Source: Rhizobium pisi (GTDB taxonomy: Bacteria > Pseudomonadota > Alphaproteobacteria > Rhizobiales > Rhizobiaceae). Taken from it: 64,000 bases of DNA. Position 1 is the first letter of the stretch; each line of letters begins with the position of its first letter. A program made the position numbers and the translations under genes. Below are positions 32,974 through 42,426 of the stretch, piece after piece. The DNA is taken from contig NZ_RJJT01000014.1 of NCBI RefSeq assembly GCF_003938655.1, positions 116,349-180,348 of the forward strand, in the 5' to 3' direction. Under the pieces are notes generated by a model. The model saw only the letters and a program-made list of their open reading frames with translations. It was not told the DNA's origin and did not search any database.

Positions 32974-35166
32974 ATGCGCAAAGCCCGCAGTGTCATCATA
33001 TGGGCCGTGGTTTCGCTCTGCATGATCGTGTTGATCACCTTGCCGGTCAACCTCCAGACCCAGCTCATCACCAGCATCACGGTCGTGACGGTGATGGCGC
33101 TTATCAAGATTATGAAAGGCGAGGGGACGTGGCGCCTGGTGGCGCTCGCTTTCGGTACGTCGATCGTGCTGCGCTATGTCTACTGGCGCACCACCAATAC
33201 GCTGCCGCCGCTGAACCAGCCGGAAAACTTCATCCCGGGCCTGCTGCTTTATCTCGCTGAAATGTATAGCGTTGCGATGCTGGCACTCAGCCTCTTCATC
33301 GTTGCCACACCGCTGCCGTCGCGGCCCTCGCGGGCGGCCAAGAATGAGCGCTTCCCGCATGTCGACGTCTTCGTGCCATCCTACAACGAGGATGCCGGTC
33401 TTCTTGGAAACACGCTGGCCGCCGCGAAGGCGATGGATTATCCGGCCGACAAGCTGCATGTCTGGCTGCTCGATGACGGCGGCACTTTGCAGAAGCGCAA
33501 TTCCGGCAAGCTGCTCGAGGCCCAGGCCGCTGCCGCCCGCCATATCGAGCTGAAACAGCTCTGCGAGGATCTCGACGTCACCTATCTCACGCGCGACCGC
33601 AACGAGCACGCCAAGGCCGGTAATCTCAACAACGGCATGAAACATTCGACCGGTGAACTCATCGCCGTCTTCGATGCGGACCACGCGCCGGCCCGCGATT
33701 TCCTGCTGGAGACAGTCGGTTACTTCGACGACGATCCGAAGCTCTTCCTCGTCCAGACCCCGCATTTCTTCATCAATCCCGATCCGCTGGAGCGCAACCT
33801 GCGGACCTTCGACAAAATGCCGAGCGAGAACGAGATGTTCTACGGCATCATCCAGCGTGGCCTCGATAAATGGAACGCCGCTTTTTTCTGCGGTTCGGCC
33901 GCGGTTCTGAGCCGCAGGGCGCTCGAATCCCAGAATGGCTTTTCCGGCATAAGCATCACCGAGGATTGCGAGACGGCGCTGGCGCTCCATGGCAGCGGCT
34001 GGAACAGCATCTATGTCGACAAGCCGCTGATCGCTGGTTTGCAGCCGGCGACCTTCGCGAGCTTCATCGGCCAGCGCAGCCGCTGGGCGCAGGGTATGAT
34101 GCAGATTCTGCGCTTCCGCTTCCCGCTTCTGAAGCGCGGGCTGACGATCCCGCAGCGCTTCTGCTACATGTCCTCCACGCTTTTCTGGCTCTTCCCGTTC
34201 CCGCGAACGATCTTTCTTTTCGCGCCGCTCTTCTACTTGTTCTTCGATCTGGAAATCTTCACCGCCTCCGGCGGCGAATTCCTTGCCTATACGCTTGCCT
34301 ACATGCTCGTGAACCTGATGATGCAGAACTACCTCTACGGGTCGTTCCGGTGGCCGTGGATTTCCGAGCTCTACGAATATGTCCAGACTGTGCATCTGCT
34401 GCCGGCCGTCGTCTCCGTCATGCTCAATCCGAGAAAGCCGACCTTCAAGGTCACGGCCAAGGACGAATCGATTGCCGTCAGCCGCCTGTCGGAAATCAGC
34501 CGTCCGTTCTTCGTCATCTTCGCGGTGCAGATCGTCGCGCTCATCATCACCATCTACAGGATCTATGCCGAGCCCTATAAGGCCGACGTCACGCTCGTCG
34601 TCGGCGGATGGAACCTCATCAACCTGATCATGGCCGGCTGCGCGCTCGGCGTCGTGTCGGAGCGCGGCGAGCGCGCCTTGTCCCGCCGCGTCCGCGTCAA
34701 CCGGCGCTGCGAATTCGGTGCCAACGGCAAGTGGTACGCGGCCTCGATCGAGGATGTCTCCGTCCACGGCGCAAGGCTTCACGTCTTCAACAAGAACCTC
34801 GACGAGCTGATGATCGGCGCACCAGGCGAGATCCGATTCCAGCCCTATAGCGGTGCGGATATGGAAACCCTGCCGCTCATTGTCCGCAACATCGAGCCAT
34901 CAGGCGACATCACCAATCTCGGCTGTCAATACGTGCCGAAAAGCGCGCTCGACCATCGCCTGATCGCCGACCTGATGTTCGCCAATTCCGACCAGTGGAC
35001 CCAGTTCCAGACGTCGCGCCGCCGCAATCCCGGGCTCATCCGCGGCACCATATGGTTCCTCGGCCTGTCGTTCTATCAGACCAGCCGCGGCCTCGTTTAC
35101 TTCTTCCGTAGTATGCGGCCGGAGCGGGAAGCGCAGCAGCAGGCGGCAAAGGTCAACGCCGGATGA
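32974..35166 (+). CDS. bcsA: Cellulose synthase catalytic subunit with PilZ domain
   Basis: Polymerises UDP-glucose into beta-1,4-glucan and threads it through the inner membrane. The 730-residue protein has N-terminal helices, then a GT2 domain with all key motifs: D167DG, D234AD, TED at 329-331 and Q367RSRW371. Further membrane helices follow (MLVNLMMQNYLYGSFRWPW), and a C-terminal PilZ domain from about residue 570 with RRVRVNRR and DVSVHG, the c-di-GMP-binding signature. Cellulose output is therefore expected to require c-di-GMP. ATG 32974 has GAAGGA upstream. bcsB overlaps its end by four bases. Confidence 0.96.
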   Translation: MRKARSVIIWAVVSLCMIVLITLPVNLQTQLITSITVVTVMALIKIMKGEGTWRLVALAFGTSIVLRYVYWRTTNTLPPLNQPENFIPGLLLYLAEMYSVAMLALSLFIVATPLPSRPSRAAKNERFPHVDVFVPSYNEDAGLLGNTLAAAKAMDYPADKLHVWLLDDGGTLQKRNSGKLLEAQAAAARHIELKQLCEDLDVTYLTRDRNEHAKAGNLNNGMKHSTGELIAVFDADHAPARDFLLETVGYFDDDPKLFLVQTPHFFINPDPLERNLRTFDKMPSENEMFYGIIQRGLDKWNAAFFCGSAAVLSRRALESQNGFSGISITEDCETALALHGSGWNSIYVDKPLIAGLQPATFASFIGQRSRWAQGMMQILRFRFPLLKRGLTIPQRFCYMSSTLFWLFPFPRTIFLFAPLFYLFFDLEIFTASGGEFLAYTLAYMLVNLMMQNYLYGSFRWPWISELYEYVQTVHLLPAVVSVMLNPRKPTFKVTAKDESIAVSRLSEISRPFFVIFAVQIVALIITIYRIYAEPYKADVTLVVGGWNLINLIMAGCALGVVSERGERALSRRVRVNRRCEFGANGKWYAASIEDVSVHGARLHVFNKNLDELMIGAPGEIRFQPYSGADMETLPLIVRNIEPSGDITNLGCQYVPKSALDHRLIADLMFANSDQWTQFQTSRRRNPGLIRGTIWFLGLSFYQTSRGLVYFFRSMRPEREAQQQAAKVNAG

Positions 35167-37631
35167 GAACGATCGTCGCTGCTTCGCTTCTCCTGCTGAA
35201 TACTTCCGTCTTCGTCCAGGCGCAGACGGCGCCCTTCGACATGTCCGGCGAGCGGCCGCCCGGCGCGCCCGTTACCCCGAGATTGACGCCGGCCGCCCCG
35301 CCTGCCGCCACCGCGCCGGCTCCCGTCACGCCTCCCGTTTCGGTGACACCCGCGCCTGCAGCTCCGGCTGCTCCCGCTCCCGCCGCCATTCCCACGCCTC
35401 CGCCGATCGCCGCGCAACCACAGACGGCAGTGCCGGCGCCCCAGCCTGCCGCGGCGGCGAATGTTGCTGCGCGCCCGAGCAGCGGCGATGTCCGTCGTTA
35501 TGTGTTGCCCTTTTCGAAACTCAGTCTCAGCGGCGAATACGACCGGCGTTCGTGGTCCGTTTATCTGACGCCGGAGCAGGCGGCGGCCAAGGCGAGCTTT
35601 ACCTTCGCTTACCAGAATTCGATCGTCGTTGCGCCTGAGGCATCGGCGCTGACCGTCTATCTCAACAATCGCCCGATCGGCCAGCAGCGCGTCGGTTCGC
35701 CGGATGGCCCATCCGCCATCACGTTCGAAGTTCCCTCCGGCCTGCTACAGCCGGGCGCCAACCTTGTCACCTTTGAAGCCGATCAGCGCCACCGCACCGA
35801 TTGCAGCATTCAATCCACCTACGAACTGTGGTCGAACATCGATCCGGCCGGAACCTATCTGCGTTTCGCCGGTATCGATGCCGCCCAGCAGTCAAGTGCG
35901 GATGCCATCCGCGCCATCGGTGTCGATGGCGCCGGCAAGACCGAGTTTGACATCGTTGTTCCGGCGCTGGAACAGCCCGGAACCACCAAGCCGCTGCTGC
36001 GGCTTGCGCAGGGCCTGTCGGTGCTGAGCAGCATGCCGAACCAGATTTTCGCCTTCGGCACCGATTCGCTTCCGGCCGCCGGGCCGGGCAAGCTCAGCGT
36101 GCTCGTCGGTACCGCTGCGGAATTGCGGCCGCTTTTCCCCGGCCTGCCGCCCGGCGCCGAAAGCGCGGCTCTGGCCGCTTTCGTCACCGATCCGCGCAGC
36201 GGTTCGCCGGTGCTTCTGATCAGCGGTCCCTCCTGGCAGGCGGTCTCCTCGGCGATCGATACCCTCGTCTCGCCGACGGACAGGTCCTCGGACATCCGCC
36301 GCGACGCGCTGACCACCGAGCGTTGGAGCGCGCCGAATGCGCCGCTCGTCTTTTCCGATACGAACATCACCCTGTCGCAGCTCGGCGTGAAGACCACTGA
36401 ATTTTCGGGTCGGCGGTTCCGCACCGGTTTCAACGTCGCCGTTCCGGCCGATTTCTATGCCAATGCCTATGGCGAAGCGAAGGTGCTGCTCGACGCCGCC
36501 TATACCGATAACGTGCTGCCCGGCAGCCACATCGATATCTACGTCAACGACAACATTGCCTCCACCGTGCCGATCACCACGACCACGGGCGGCATTCTCC
36601 GCCATCTGCCGATCCGCGTGACGATGCGGCACTTCAAGCCCGGTCTCAATTCGGTGGCGATCGAGGCGATTCTGATGACCAAGGACGATGCGGCTTGCGC
36701 GCCAGGCGCGACCGGCGGGGCCAATCCGCGCTTTGCCCTGTTCGATACCTCCGAGCTGCACATTCCCGATTTTGCCCGCGTCGGCCAGCGGCCGAATCTG
36801 GCTGCGATGGCCGGCACAGCCTATCCCTATGGCCGGGACACGGAGCCGACGCCGCTTTTCATCGACCGCGTCGATGCCGACACGCTTTCGGCCGCCGCCA
36901 CCCTGCTCGGTCAGATGGCGATCATGGCCGGCCATCCCATCCCCATCGAGACCGTCGCCTCGCCGAATACGATCGGCGATCGTGACGCAATCTTCATCGG
37001 CTCGATCTCGCAGATGCCGGCAACCGCGCTGACGCAGGCCAATATCTCCACGGCCAGCCAGGCATCGTGGCGTCCCGTCGTCGACACGCAAACCGGGGTC
37101 GTCGATACCGGCACGGCCTTCGAACACTGGAATTCCAAGGTCAGCGGCGGCATATTGCGAAGCCGGATCACCGCCTTCCGGGAATGGCTTTGGCGCAATT
37201 TCGACATTTCCCGCAGTTCTTTGCAATTCATCCCCGGCGCTGAAGAGATTTTCACGCCGTCCAATGCGGCCACGCTTCTGGTCGCGCAAGGCTCCAGCCC
37301 TGCGGGAGGCGGCTCATGGACCCTCGTGACGGCGCCGTCGGCGAAGGATTTGCGCGAAGGGCTCGAGGTCGTGACCGGGCAATTGAACTGGCAGCAGATC
37401 GCGGGCCACATTACCACCTATTCGAGCAAGACAGACAAGATCGAGACAGTGCCCGTCACCCGCTTCGATTTCGTGCCTTCCGTCCCGTGGTCGATCGGCA
37501 ATTACCGCCTGATCGCCGCCAACTGGCTGTCGTCGAATATCCTTTCCTACGCTTTCCTGCTCGTCGTCTTCCTACTGCTGATCGGCCTCACCACGTCGCG
37601 CATGCTGAAAAGACTGGGCCGGTCGAAGTGA
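35163..37631 (+). CDS. bcsB: Cellulose synthase periplasmic subunit BcsB
   Basis: The periplasmic partner of BcsA, anchored by one C-terminal helix and guiding the glucan. It has 822 residues: signal peptide (MRTIVAASLLLLNTSVFVQA), a Pro/Ala-rich linker (about 30-105), then carbohydrate-binding/flavodoxin-like repeats, each with jelly-roll strands such as YDRRSWSVYLTPEQAAAKAS and SHIDIYVNDNIASTVPIT. The anchor is ILSYAFLLVVFLLLIGLTT near the end. It overlaps bcsA and bcsZ by four bases each. Confidence 0.95.
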   Translation: MRTIVAASLLLLNTSVFVQAQTAPFDMSGERPPGAPVTPRLTPAAPPAATAPAPVTPPVSVTPAPAAPAAPAPAAIPTPPPIAAQPQTAVPAPQPAAAANVAARPSSGDVRRYVLPFSKLSLSGEYDRRSWSVYLTPEQAAAKASFTFAYQNSIVVAPEASALTVYLNNRPIGQQRVGSPDGPSAITFEVPSGLLQPGANLVTFEADQRHRTDCSIQSTYELWSNIDPAGTYLRFAGIDAAQQSSADAIRAIGVDGAGKTEFDIVVPALEQPGTTKPLLRLAQGLSVLSSMPNQIFAFGTDSLPAAGPGKLSVLVGTAAELRPLFPGLPPGAESAALAAFVTDPRSGSPVLLISGPSWQAVSSAIDTLVSPTDRSSDIRRDALTTERWSAPNAPLVFSDTNITLSQLGVKTTEFSGRRFRTGFNVAVPADFYANAYGEAKVLLDAAYTDNVLPGSHIDIYVNDNIASTVPITTTTGGILRHLPIRVTMRHFKPGLNSVAIEAILMTKDDAACAPGATGGANPRFALFDTSELHIPDFARVGQRPNLAAMAGTAYPYGRDTEPTPLFIDRVDADTLSAAATLLGQMAIMAGHPIPIETVASPNTIGDRDAIFIGSISQMPATALTQANISTASQASWRPVVDTQTGVVDTGTAFEHWNSKVSGGILRSRITAFREWLWRNFDISRSSLQFIPGAEEIFTPSNAATLLVAQGSSPAGGGSWTLVTAPSAKDLREGLEVVTGQLNWQQIAGHITTYSSKTDKIETVPVTRFDFVPSVPWSIGNYRLIAANWLSSNILSYAFLLVVFLLLIGLTTSRMLKRLGRSK

Positions 37632-38674
37632 GGAGGTGGCGCGCGCTTCTGCTTGCGGCAACAGTCGCGCTTGCCCCCGTGGGCACGCCTGCCATCGCGC
37701 AGCAGGCGATGATCAATGCTGGCGCATGGTCCGCCTATAAGGCGAAATTTCTCGATGCAACCGGCCGCATCATCGATAACGGCAATGGCAATATCAGCCA
37801 CAGCGAAGGGCAGGGCTATGGCTTGCTTCTCGCTTATCTCGCAGCGAGCCCTGCCGATTTCGAGCAGATCTGGTATTTCACCCGCACCGAGCTGCTGCTG
37901 CGCGACGATGGTCTGGCCGTGTGGAAATGGGATCCGAACGTCAAGCCGCACGTCACCGACACCAACAATGCCTCCGATGGCGACATGCTGATCGCCTATG
38001 CGCTGGCGCTTGCCGGTACGGCGTGGAAACGCGAGGACTATATTTTCGCCGCCTCCCGCATGGCACAGGCGCTGCTTGCCAAAACGGTGGTCCGTTCGGA
38101 GGGCCGAACCCTGCTGATGCCGGGGACCGACGGCTTTGCCGCTGCCGACCGCGACGACGGCCCCGTCGTCAACCCGTCCTACTGGGTTTACGAGGCTATC
38201 CCCGTGATGGCCGCACTCGCGCCCTCGGATGAGTGGAAGACATTGGCGGAAGACGGCGTGGCGCTGTTGAGCACCATGCAGTTCGGCCCGCGCAGACTTC
38301 CCGCCGAATGGGTGAGCCTGCACGGCAAGCCGCAGCCGGCGAAGGGCTTCGACGCCGAATTCGCCTATAACGCCATCCGCATCCCGCTCTATCTCGTCCG
38401 CGGCGGCATCGCCGACAAGGCGATGCTCAACCGCTTGCTGCAGGGGATGTCGCAGGACGGCGTCCTCGCTACCATCGATCTGACCACCGGCCGGCCGAAG
38501 ACTTTGCTGTCGGATCCTGGTTATAGAATTGTTAACGATGTTGTGGCCTGTGTAGTCGACGGGACCAAGCTACCGGTCTCTGCCCTGCAATTTGCGCCCA
38601 CGCTCTATTATCCGTCCACGCTTCAGCTGCTGGGGCTGGCCTATATCGGGGAGAAGCATCCGGAGTGCCTGTGA
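37628..38674 (+). CDS. bcsZ: Periplasmic endo-beta-1,4-glucanase of family GH8
   Basis: A 348-residue cellulase with a signal peptide (RALLLAATVALAPVGTPAIAQ, shortened here as RALLLAATVALAPVGTPAIA) and the GH8 (alpha/alpha)6 barrel. The catalytic acid Glu60 is in NISHSEGQGYGLLLAY; later conserved stretches are VWKWDPNVKPHVTDTNNASD and GFDAEFAYNAIRIPLYL. It trims nascent cellulose and influences fibre quality. Start is GTG 37628, in a GTGA overlap with the bcsB stop; a much longer upstream frame exists but lies inside bcsB. Confidence 0.94.
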   Translation: MRRWRALLLAATVALAPVGTPAIAQQAMINAGAWSAYKAKFLDATGRIIDNGNGNISHSEGQGYGLLLAYLAASPADFEQIWYFTRTELLLRDDGLAVWKWDPNVKPHVTDTNNASDGDMLIAYALALAGTAWKREDYIFAASRMAQALLAKTVVRSEGRTLLMPGTDGFAAADRDDGPVVNPSYWVYEAIPVMAALAPSDEWKTLAEDGVALLSTMQFGPRRLPAEWVSLHGKPQPAKGFDAEFAYNAIRIPLYLVRGGIADKAMLNRLLQGMSQDGVLATIDLTTGRPKTLLSDPGYRIVNDVVACVVDGTKLPVSALQFAPTLYYPSTLQLLGLAYIGEKHPECL

Positions 38675-41043
38675 AGTCTTCTCTCGTGGCGATTTCAGCG
38701 GCAGTCGTGGTGGCGACCCTCGTCACCGGGCTGAAGGACCGCGCCGCCTTGCAAGAGCGGTTCGGTCTTGGGTCCGGCGCCAAGCCGGCGCCGGAACTGA
38801 TGATGATGGGCCGCATCAAGCCGACGGACACTCCTGCCGCCAATCCCGAGTTCAATGTGCAGACTGTCGCCGACAGGATCGAGGCGATCACCTCATCGCC
38901 GCCGTCGGGGCAGGTTACCGCGGAACCGAAGGCCGCCGCGCCGCAGCCCGAGGCCCCGCAACCGGTCGCGCCGCAGACGGTCGCCCAGCCAGCGCCGGTC
39001 ACCCCGCCCATCGTTACCGAGCCGCCGGCGCCGCAGCAGGCCGCAGCACAGCCGCAGCCTGCCGTCGATGAAAGTGCGCTTCGTTATTTCGCGAGCCGCG
39101 GCGACAAGGTGCGCCTGCAGGTCGAAATCTCCCGCCTTCAGGCGCTCTACCCGAACTGGGTTCCGCCGGCCGATCCGCTCGCCGTGCCGCAGAACGGCGA
39201 CAAGCAGCTCGAAGCCATGTGGCGGCTTTATTCCGATAGCCGTTATGCGGAGCTGCGTAAGGCGATCGCCGACCGCCAGGCAACGGATGCCGGATGGCAG
39301 CCGCCGGCCGATCTGCTCGACCGGCTTGACGTCGCCGAGGCTCGCGCGCGTCTCGTCAACGCTTCGGACCTCAAGCAATATGCGACCGTGGTCGATATCG
39401 CAGCCGCTACGCCGAGCCTGCTCACCTGCAGCGAGGTCGATGTTCTCTGGCGTGTCGCCGAAGCCTTCATCCAGACGGAGAGGACGCAGCGCGGCCAGGA
39501 TGCTTACACTTATATCCTGAAGAACTGCACCAATCCCGCCGAGCGGCAGGCGACGGTCGAAAAGGCCTCGACACTGCTTGGCTACCAGCCGATGCGGGCG
39601 CTGCTCGCGTTGGAAAGGCCCGCCGCCGACGGAAGCAAGGAATTCGACGCGATCCGCGACAACCTTGCGCGGCGCTTCATGGCCGAAGGCAATGAAAACC
39701 CGAATCTCGCTATCGCGCCCGATTATATCGCCCGCGTCGAAAAACTTTCGGGGACTGAAGGGCTTGCCTCCGATGCGCTGCTGCTCGGCTGGTATCAGCT
39801 TCGCCGCAACAATGATGCCGATGCCGAAAAGTGGTTCCGCGCCGCCCGCGCCAAGGAGGATTCGGCGGCCGCTTCTCAGGGGCTGGCCCTGGCGCTGATT
39901 GCCCGCAAGGCGCCTCAGGAAGCCGAGGACGTGATGTTCCGCTGGCGGGCCGATTCAGACGATGCGACCGCTACTTATCTTGCCGCCACCGCCAACCTGA
40001 TGGCGTTGCAGCCGCCGGCCGATCTGGCCGAAGACGTGCTGCACCGTATCGCTGCCGAAGTCATCGCCCGGAAATATGTGCCGACGGCCCAGCAGTTCGG
40101 TTGGTATGCTCGCTCCCTCAACCAGTTCCAGACCGCCACCCGCTGGTTCGAGACGGCGCTTGCCTGGAAACCCGACGACGAACCGTCCGCCTATGGCCTT
40201 GTCATCACCCGAGAGCAGTTGGGCGACCGCAAGGGCGTGCGCGAGATCCAGCAGGCCTGGGCTGGCAGGTCGGCCCGCATCACCAATCTCGAAGACACCT
40301 CGTCGCTGATGCTGAATGCCGTCACGCCGCCGGATAAGGGCGCGCTTGCTCCGCAGCAAGCGGCTCCCCAGCCATCGATGCAGCCGCAACAGCGTCCCGC
40401 CGCGGCTGAGCCGTCTCAGGTCGAGCGGCGTCCCGACGTGCAGCCGGGGGCGGAAGCAGCCGTTCGCCCACCGAGGCCCGTCATGCAGACGGTCACCGTC
40501 GAGCGTGGCCCGCGCCAGACGCGCGGCTGCTCGACGACGATCGATGCCGGGCAGCTTAGCCCGGCCGATGCGCTGTCACGCGGCTGGTGCCTGATGGATA
40601 TCAATCGGCCGATGGAGGCAATCGCGGCCTTCGAGGCGGCACTGCAGAGTCCGGTCCGCAAGGATCGTGAGGATGCAGCCTATGGTCAGAGCCTCGCCTA
40701 TCTGCGCGCCGGCCTTTCCAGCAACGCCGCTGTCGCAGCCACCAAGGCGCCTCAGAACCGCCAGCGCGCCGCCGAGCTGCAGGTGGCGATTCTCGCTGAC
40801 CGCGCGCTTTCGGCCTTCGACGCCGGGCGTTACCGCGAAACCCTCATCTATCTCGATCAGCGCGCCCAGCTGCAGCAGGAACGCATCGACTTGATGGTGC
40901 TGCGTGGCTACAGCTATCTCAATCTCAAAATGTACGGCGATGCGAGCCGCATCTTCGAAGCCGCTGCCGCGACCGGCAGCCGCGATGCTGCCCGCGGTCT
41001 CGCGGACCTGCGTAACGTCACCCATCCCGACGTCAACGACTGA
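38671..41043 (+). CDS. TPR-repeat protein of the cellulose operon (BcsK-like)
   Basis: A protein of about 790 residues. An N-terminal hydrophobic segment (LVAISAAVVVATLVTGL) acts as anchor or signal; a Pro/Gln-rich linker follows (about 85-130). TPR/Sel1-like helical repeats cover most of the rest (LLGWYQLRRNNDADAEKWFR; GWYARSLNQFQTATRWFETA; LRGYSYLNLKMYGDASRIFE). There is no C-terminal beta-barrel, so it is not a full BcsC. It matches the description of BcsK in rhizobial type III cellulose operons. GTG 38671 overlaps the bcsZ stop by four bases; GTG 38665 is also in frame. Confidence 0.85.
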   Translation: MKSSLVAISAAVVVATLVTGLKDRAALQERFGLGSGAKPAPELMMMGRIKPTDTPAANPEFNVQTVADRIEAITSSPPSGQVTAEPKAAAPQPEAPQPVAPQTVAQPAPVTPPIVTEPPAPQQAAAQPQPAVDESALRYFASRGDKVRLQVEISRLQALYPNWVPPADPLAVPQNGDKQLEAMWRLYSDSRYAELRKAIADRQATDAGWQPPADLLDRLDVAEARARLVNASDLKQYATVVDIAAATPSLLTCSEVDVLWRVAEAFIQTERTQRGQDAYTYILKNCTNPAERQATVEKASTLLGYQPMRALLALERPAADGSKEFDAIRDNLARRFMAEGNENPNLAIAPDYIARVEKLSGTEGLASDALLLGWYQLRRNNDADAEKWFRAARAKEDSAAASQGLALALIARKAPQEAEDVMFRWRADSDDATATYLAATANLMALQPPADLAEDVLHRIAAEVIARKYVPTAQQFGWYARSLNQFQTATRWFETALAWKPDDEPSAYGLVITREQLGDRKGVREIQQAWAGRSARITNLEDTSSLMLNAVTPPDKGALAPQQAAPQPSMQPQQRPAAAEPSQVERRPDVQPGAEAAVRPPRPVMQTVTVERGPRQTRGCSTTIDAGQLSPADALSRGWCLMDINRPMEAIAAFEAALQSPVRKDREDAAYGQSLAYLRAGLSSNAAVAATKAPQNRQRAAELQVAILADRALSAFDAGRYRETLIYLDQRAQLQQERIDLMVLRGYSYLNLKMYGDASRIFEAAAATGSRDAARGLADLRNVTHPDVND

Positions 41044-41119
41044 CGTTGACGCCGCCGCTGCTCTCCGCTACTCGCCAGCGCGGAGGCCGCCCCGGCCTCA
41101 TGCCCGCAAGGAGAAACCC

Positions 41120-41788
41120 GTGTCCGCTCTCCATGACATCCTCGACAGGTCTTATGATGCCTTCCTTTTTGACATGGACGGAACGCTGCTGAATTCCATC
41201 GCCGTCGTCGAACGTGTCTGGAGCGTATGGGCAAGACGCCACGGCTTCGAGCCGGAGGTTTTCCTGAAGACGATTCACGGCATTCGCGCTTCCGACGTCA
41301 TCCGCGGCCTCGGCCTGCCCGGCGTCGATCCGGCCCATGAGGCAGACCTGTTGCTCGCCGAGGAGATGGAGGATGTCTCCGGCATCGTTGAAATCCCCGG
41401 CGCCGTCCGCTTCCTCGACGCCATCGCCGATGGCCGATGGGCGATCGTCACCTCGGCCCCGATCGAGCTCGCCAGGCGCCGCATGGCCGCTGCCGGCATC
41501 CCGATGCCGAAGGTCATCGTCAGCGGCGGGGAGGTCAAATCAGGCAAGCCGAGCCCCGAAGGATACCTGCTCGGCGCAAGCCGCCTCGGCGTCGATCCGT
41601 CAAGATGCCTGGTTTTCGAAGATGCCGTCGCCGGCATTCTCGCCGGAGAAGCTGCCGGCGCCGACGTCGCCGTCATCACCGAAACCCACACCACGCCCTT
41701 CGAAACGCCCCATTTTTCGATCGCCAACTACCAGGCATGGCAACCCCGCCAGACTGCCGAAGGGCGCTTGACGCTGGCAAGCGTTTGA
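41120..41788 (+). CDS. HAD family sugar-phosphate phosphatase
   Basis: A 222-residue haloacid dehalogenase-like hydrolase of the beta-phosphoglucomutase/GPP type. Motif I is DAFLFDMDGTLLNSI, motif II is AIVTSAP, motif III Lys is in GGEVKSGKPSPEGYLLG and motif IV is CLVFEDAVAGI. The subgroup hydrolyses sugar or glycerol phosphates. Start is GTG 41120, with AAGGAG 9 bases before. It follows the cellulose operon by 76 bases and ends in a terminator. Confidence 0.9.
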   Translation: MSALHDILDRSYDAFLFDMDGTLLNSIAVVERVWSVWARRHGFEPEVFLKTIHGIRASDVIRGLGLPGVDPAHEADLLLAEEMEDVSGIVEIPGAVRFLDAIADGRWAIVTSAPIELARRRMAAAGIPMPKVIVSGGEVKSGKPSPEGYLLGASRLGVDPSRCLVFEDAVAGILAGEAAGADVAVITETHTTPFETPHFSIANYQAWQPRQTAEGRLTLASV

Positions 41789-41801
41789 CCCTCAATGACA
41801 A

Positions 41802-41833
41802 GTCTCTCCTTTTTCTGGGAGACAGGCTTTTTC
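41802..41833 (+). terminator. Terminator after the HAD phosphatase gene
   Basis: GTCTCTC (41802-41808) pairs with GGGAGAC (41817-41823) with one wobble, followed by AGG and a T-run (41828-41832). It lies 14 bases after the stop. Confidence 0.6.
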
Positions 41834-41835
41834 CG

Positions 41836-41864
41836 CTTGCATTGCACGCGCTGAAAAACTAAAC
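41836..41864 (+). promoter_or_regulatory. Probable promoter of tRNA-Pro
   Basis: CTTGCA (41836-41841), a 17-base spacer and CTAAAC (41859-41864), close to the alphaproteobacterial CTTGAC-N17-CTATAT pattern. The predicted start is about 15 bases before the tRNA. Confidence 0.5.
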
Positions 41865-41886
41865 GAAGCAAGCCGTTTCGGCAGGT

Positions 41887-41963
<77 letters not shown>

Positions 41964-42204
41964 TTTAAAATAAATAATGCGATGAAATACTCCCCCAGAG
42001 TGTAGTCGTAAGAAAATCTCTTAGTTCTTTTTGGGACTCCCTTAGTGAGAGGAGGCAATACTTGTTGCTTTTTGTTAAGGTTATACCCAGTTGGTGGTTG
42101 AATATCCCAGGTTTGGATTGAAAATAATCCAAAACCTCTTCGCATTCTCGCGAATAGGTGTAGAATTAATAATATCCCTGTCACAGATAGCCTAGTGCGA
42201 GCGC
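41964..42204. other. AT-rich patch downstream of tRNA-Pro
   Basis: About 240 bases that are visibly poorer in G and C than the rest of the window. It contains a hairpin TTTGGATT (42112-42119) / AATCCAAA (42126-42133). No gene was recognised; a minus-strand frame here is the translation of the tRNA complement. The 3' side of a tRNA is a frequent integration site, so this may be a scar of a lost element. Confidence 0.5.
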
Positions 42205-42426
42205 ATGGCCGATATCAAGCAGAATGTAACTTGCAGGCAGAGCCTCGCCAGCGCGTTCAAGGCTCTGTCGGATGAGGCTGTTAAAGCCGGCTGGTCGGAG
42301 GGCGATGTCGCCCTGGCGCTCGCTGAGCTCGCCGAGGAACGGGTGATCGAAATCACCGCCAAGGTGATCGCGGAAGGCTTCATTCATCCCCAGCGCATCG
42401 CCGCCGGCGGCGGCCGCAACGGCTAG
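42205..42426 (+). CDS. Small conserved-looking protein of unknown function
   Basis: A 73-residue acidic, helical protein (SLASAFKALSDEAVKAGWSE; GDVALALAELAEERVIEITA). The pattern of amphipathic helices with Ala, Leu and Glu is consistent with a real protein and codon use is typical of the window, but the ribosome binding site is weak. No domain recognised. Confidence 0.55.
   Translation: MADIKQNVTCRQSLASAFKALSDEAVKAGWSEGDVALALAELAEERVIEITAKVIAEGFIHPQRIAAGGGRNG

Noticed and set aside
32146..34782. 878-codon open frame opposite bcsN and bcsA
   Set aside because: It is antisense to two well-supported genes; long shadow frames are expected at this GC content, and its product has no domain-like pattern.
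37316..37627. N-terminal extension of bcsZ
   Set aside because: It lies inside bcsB; the signal peptide starts at GTG 37628.
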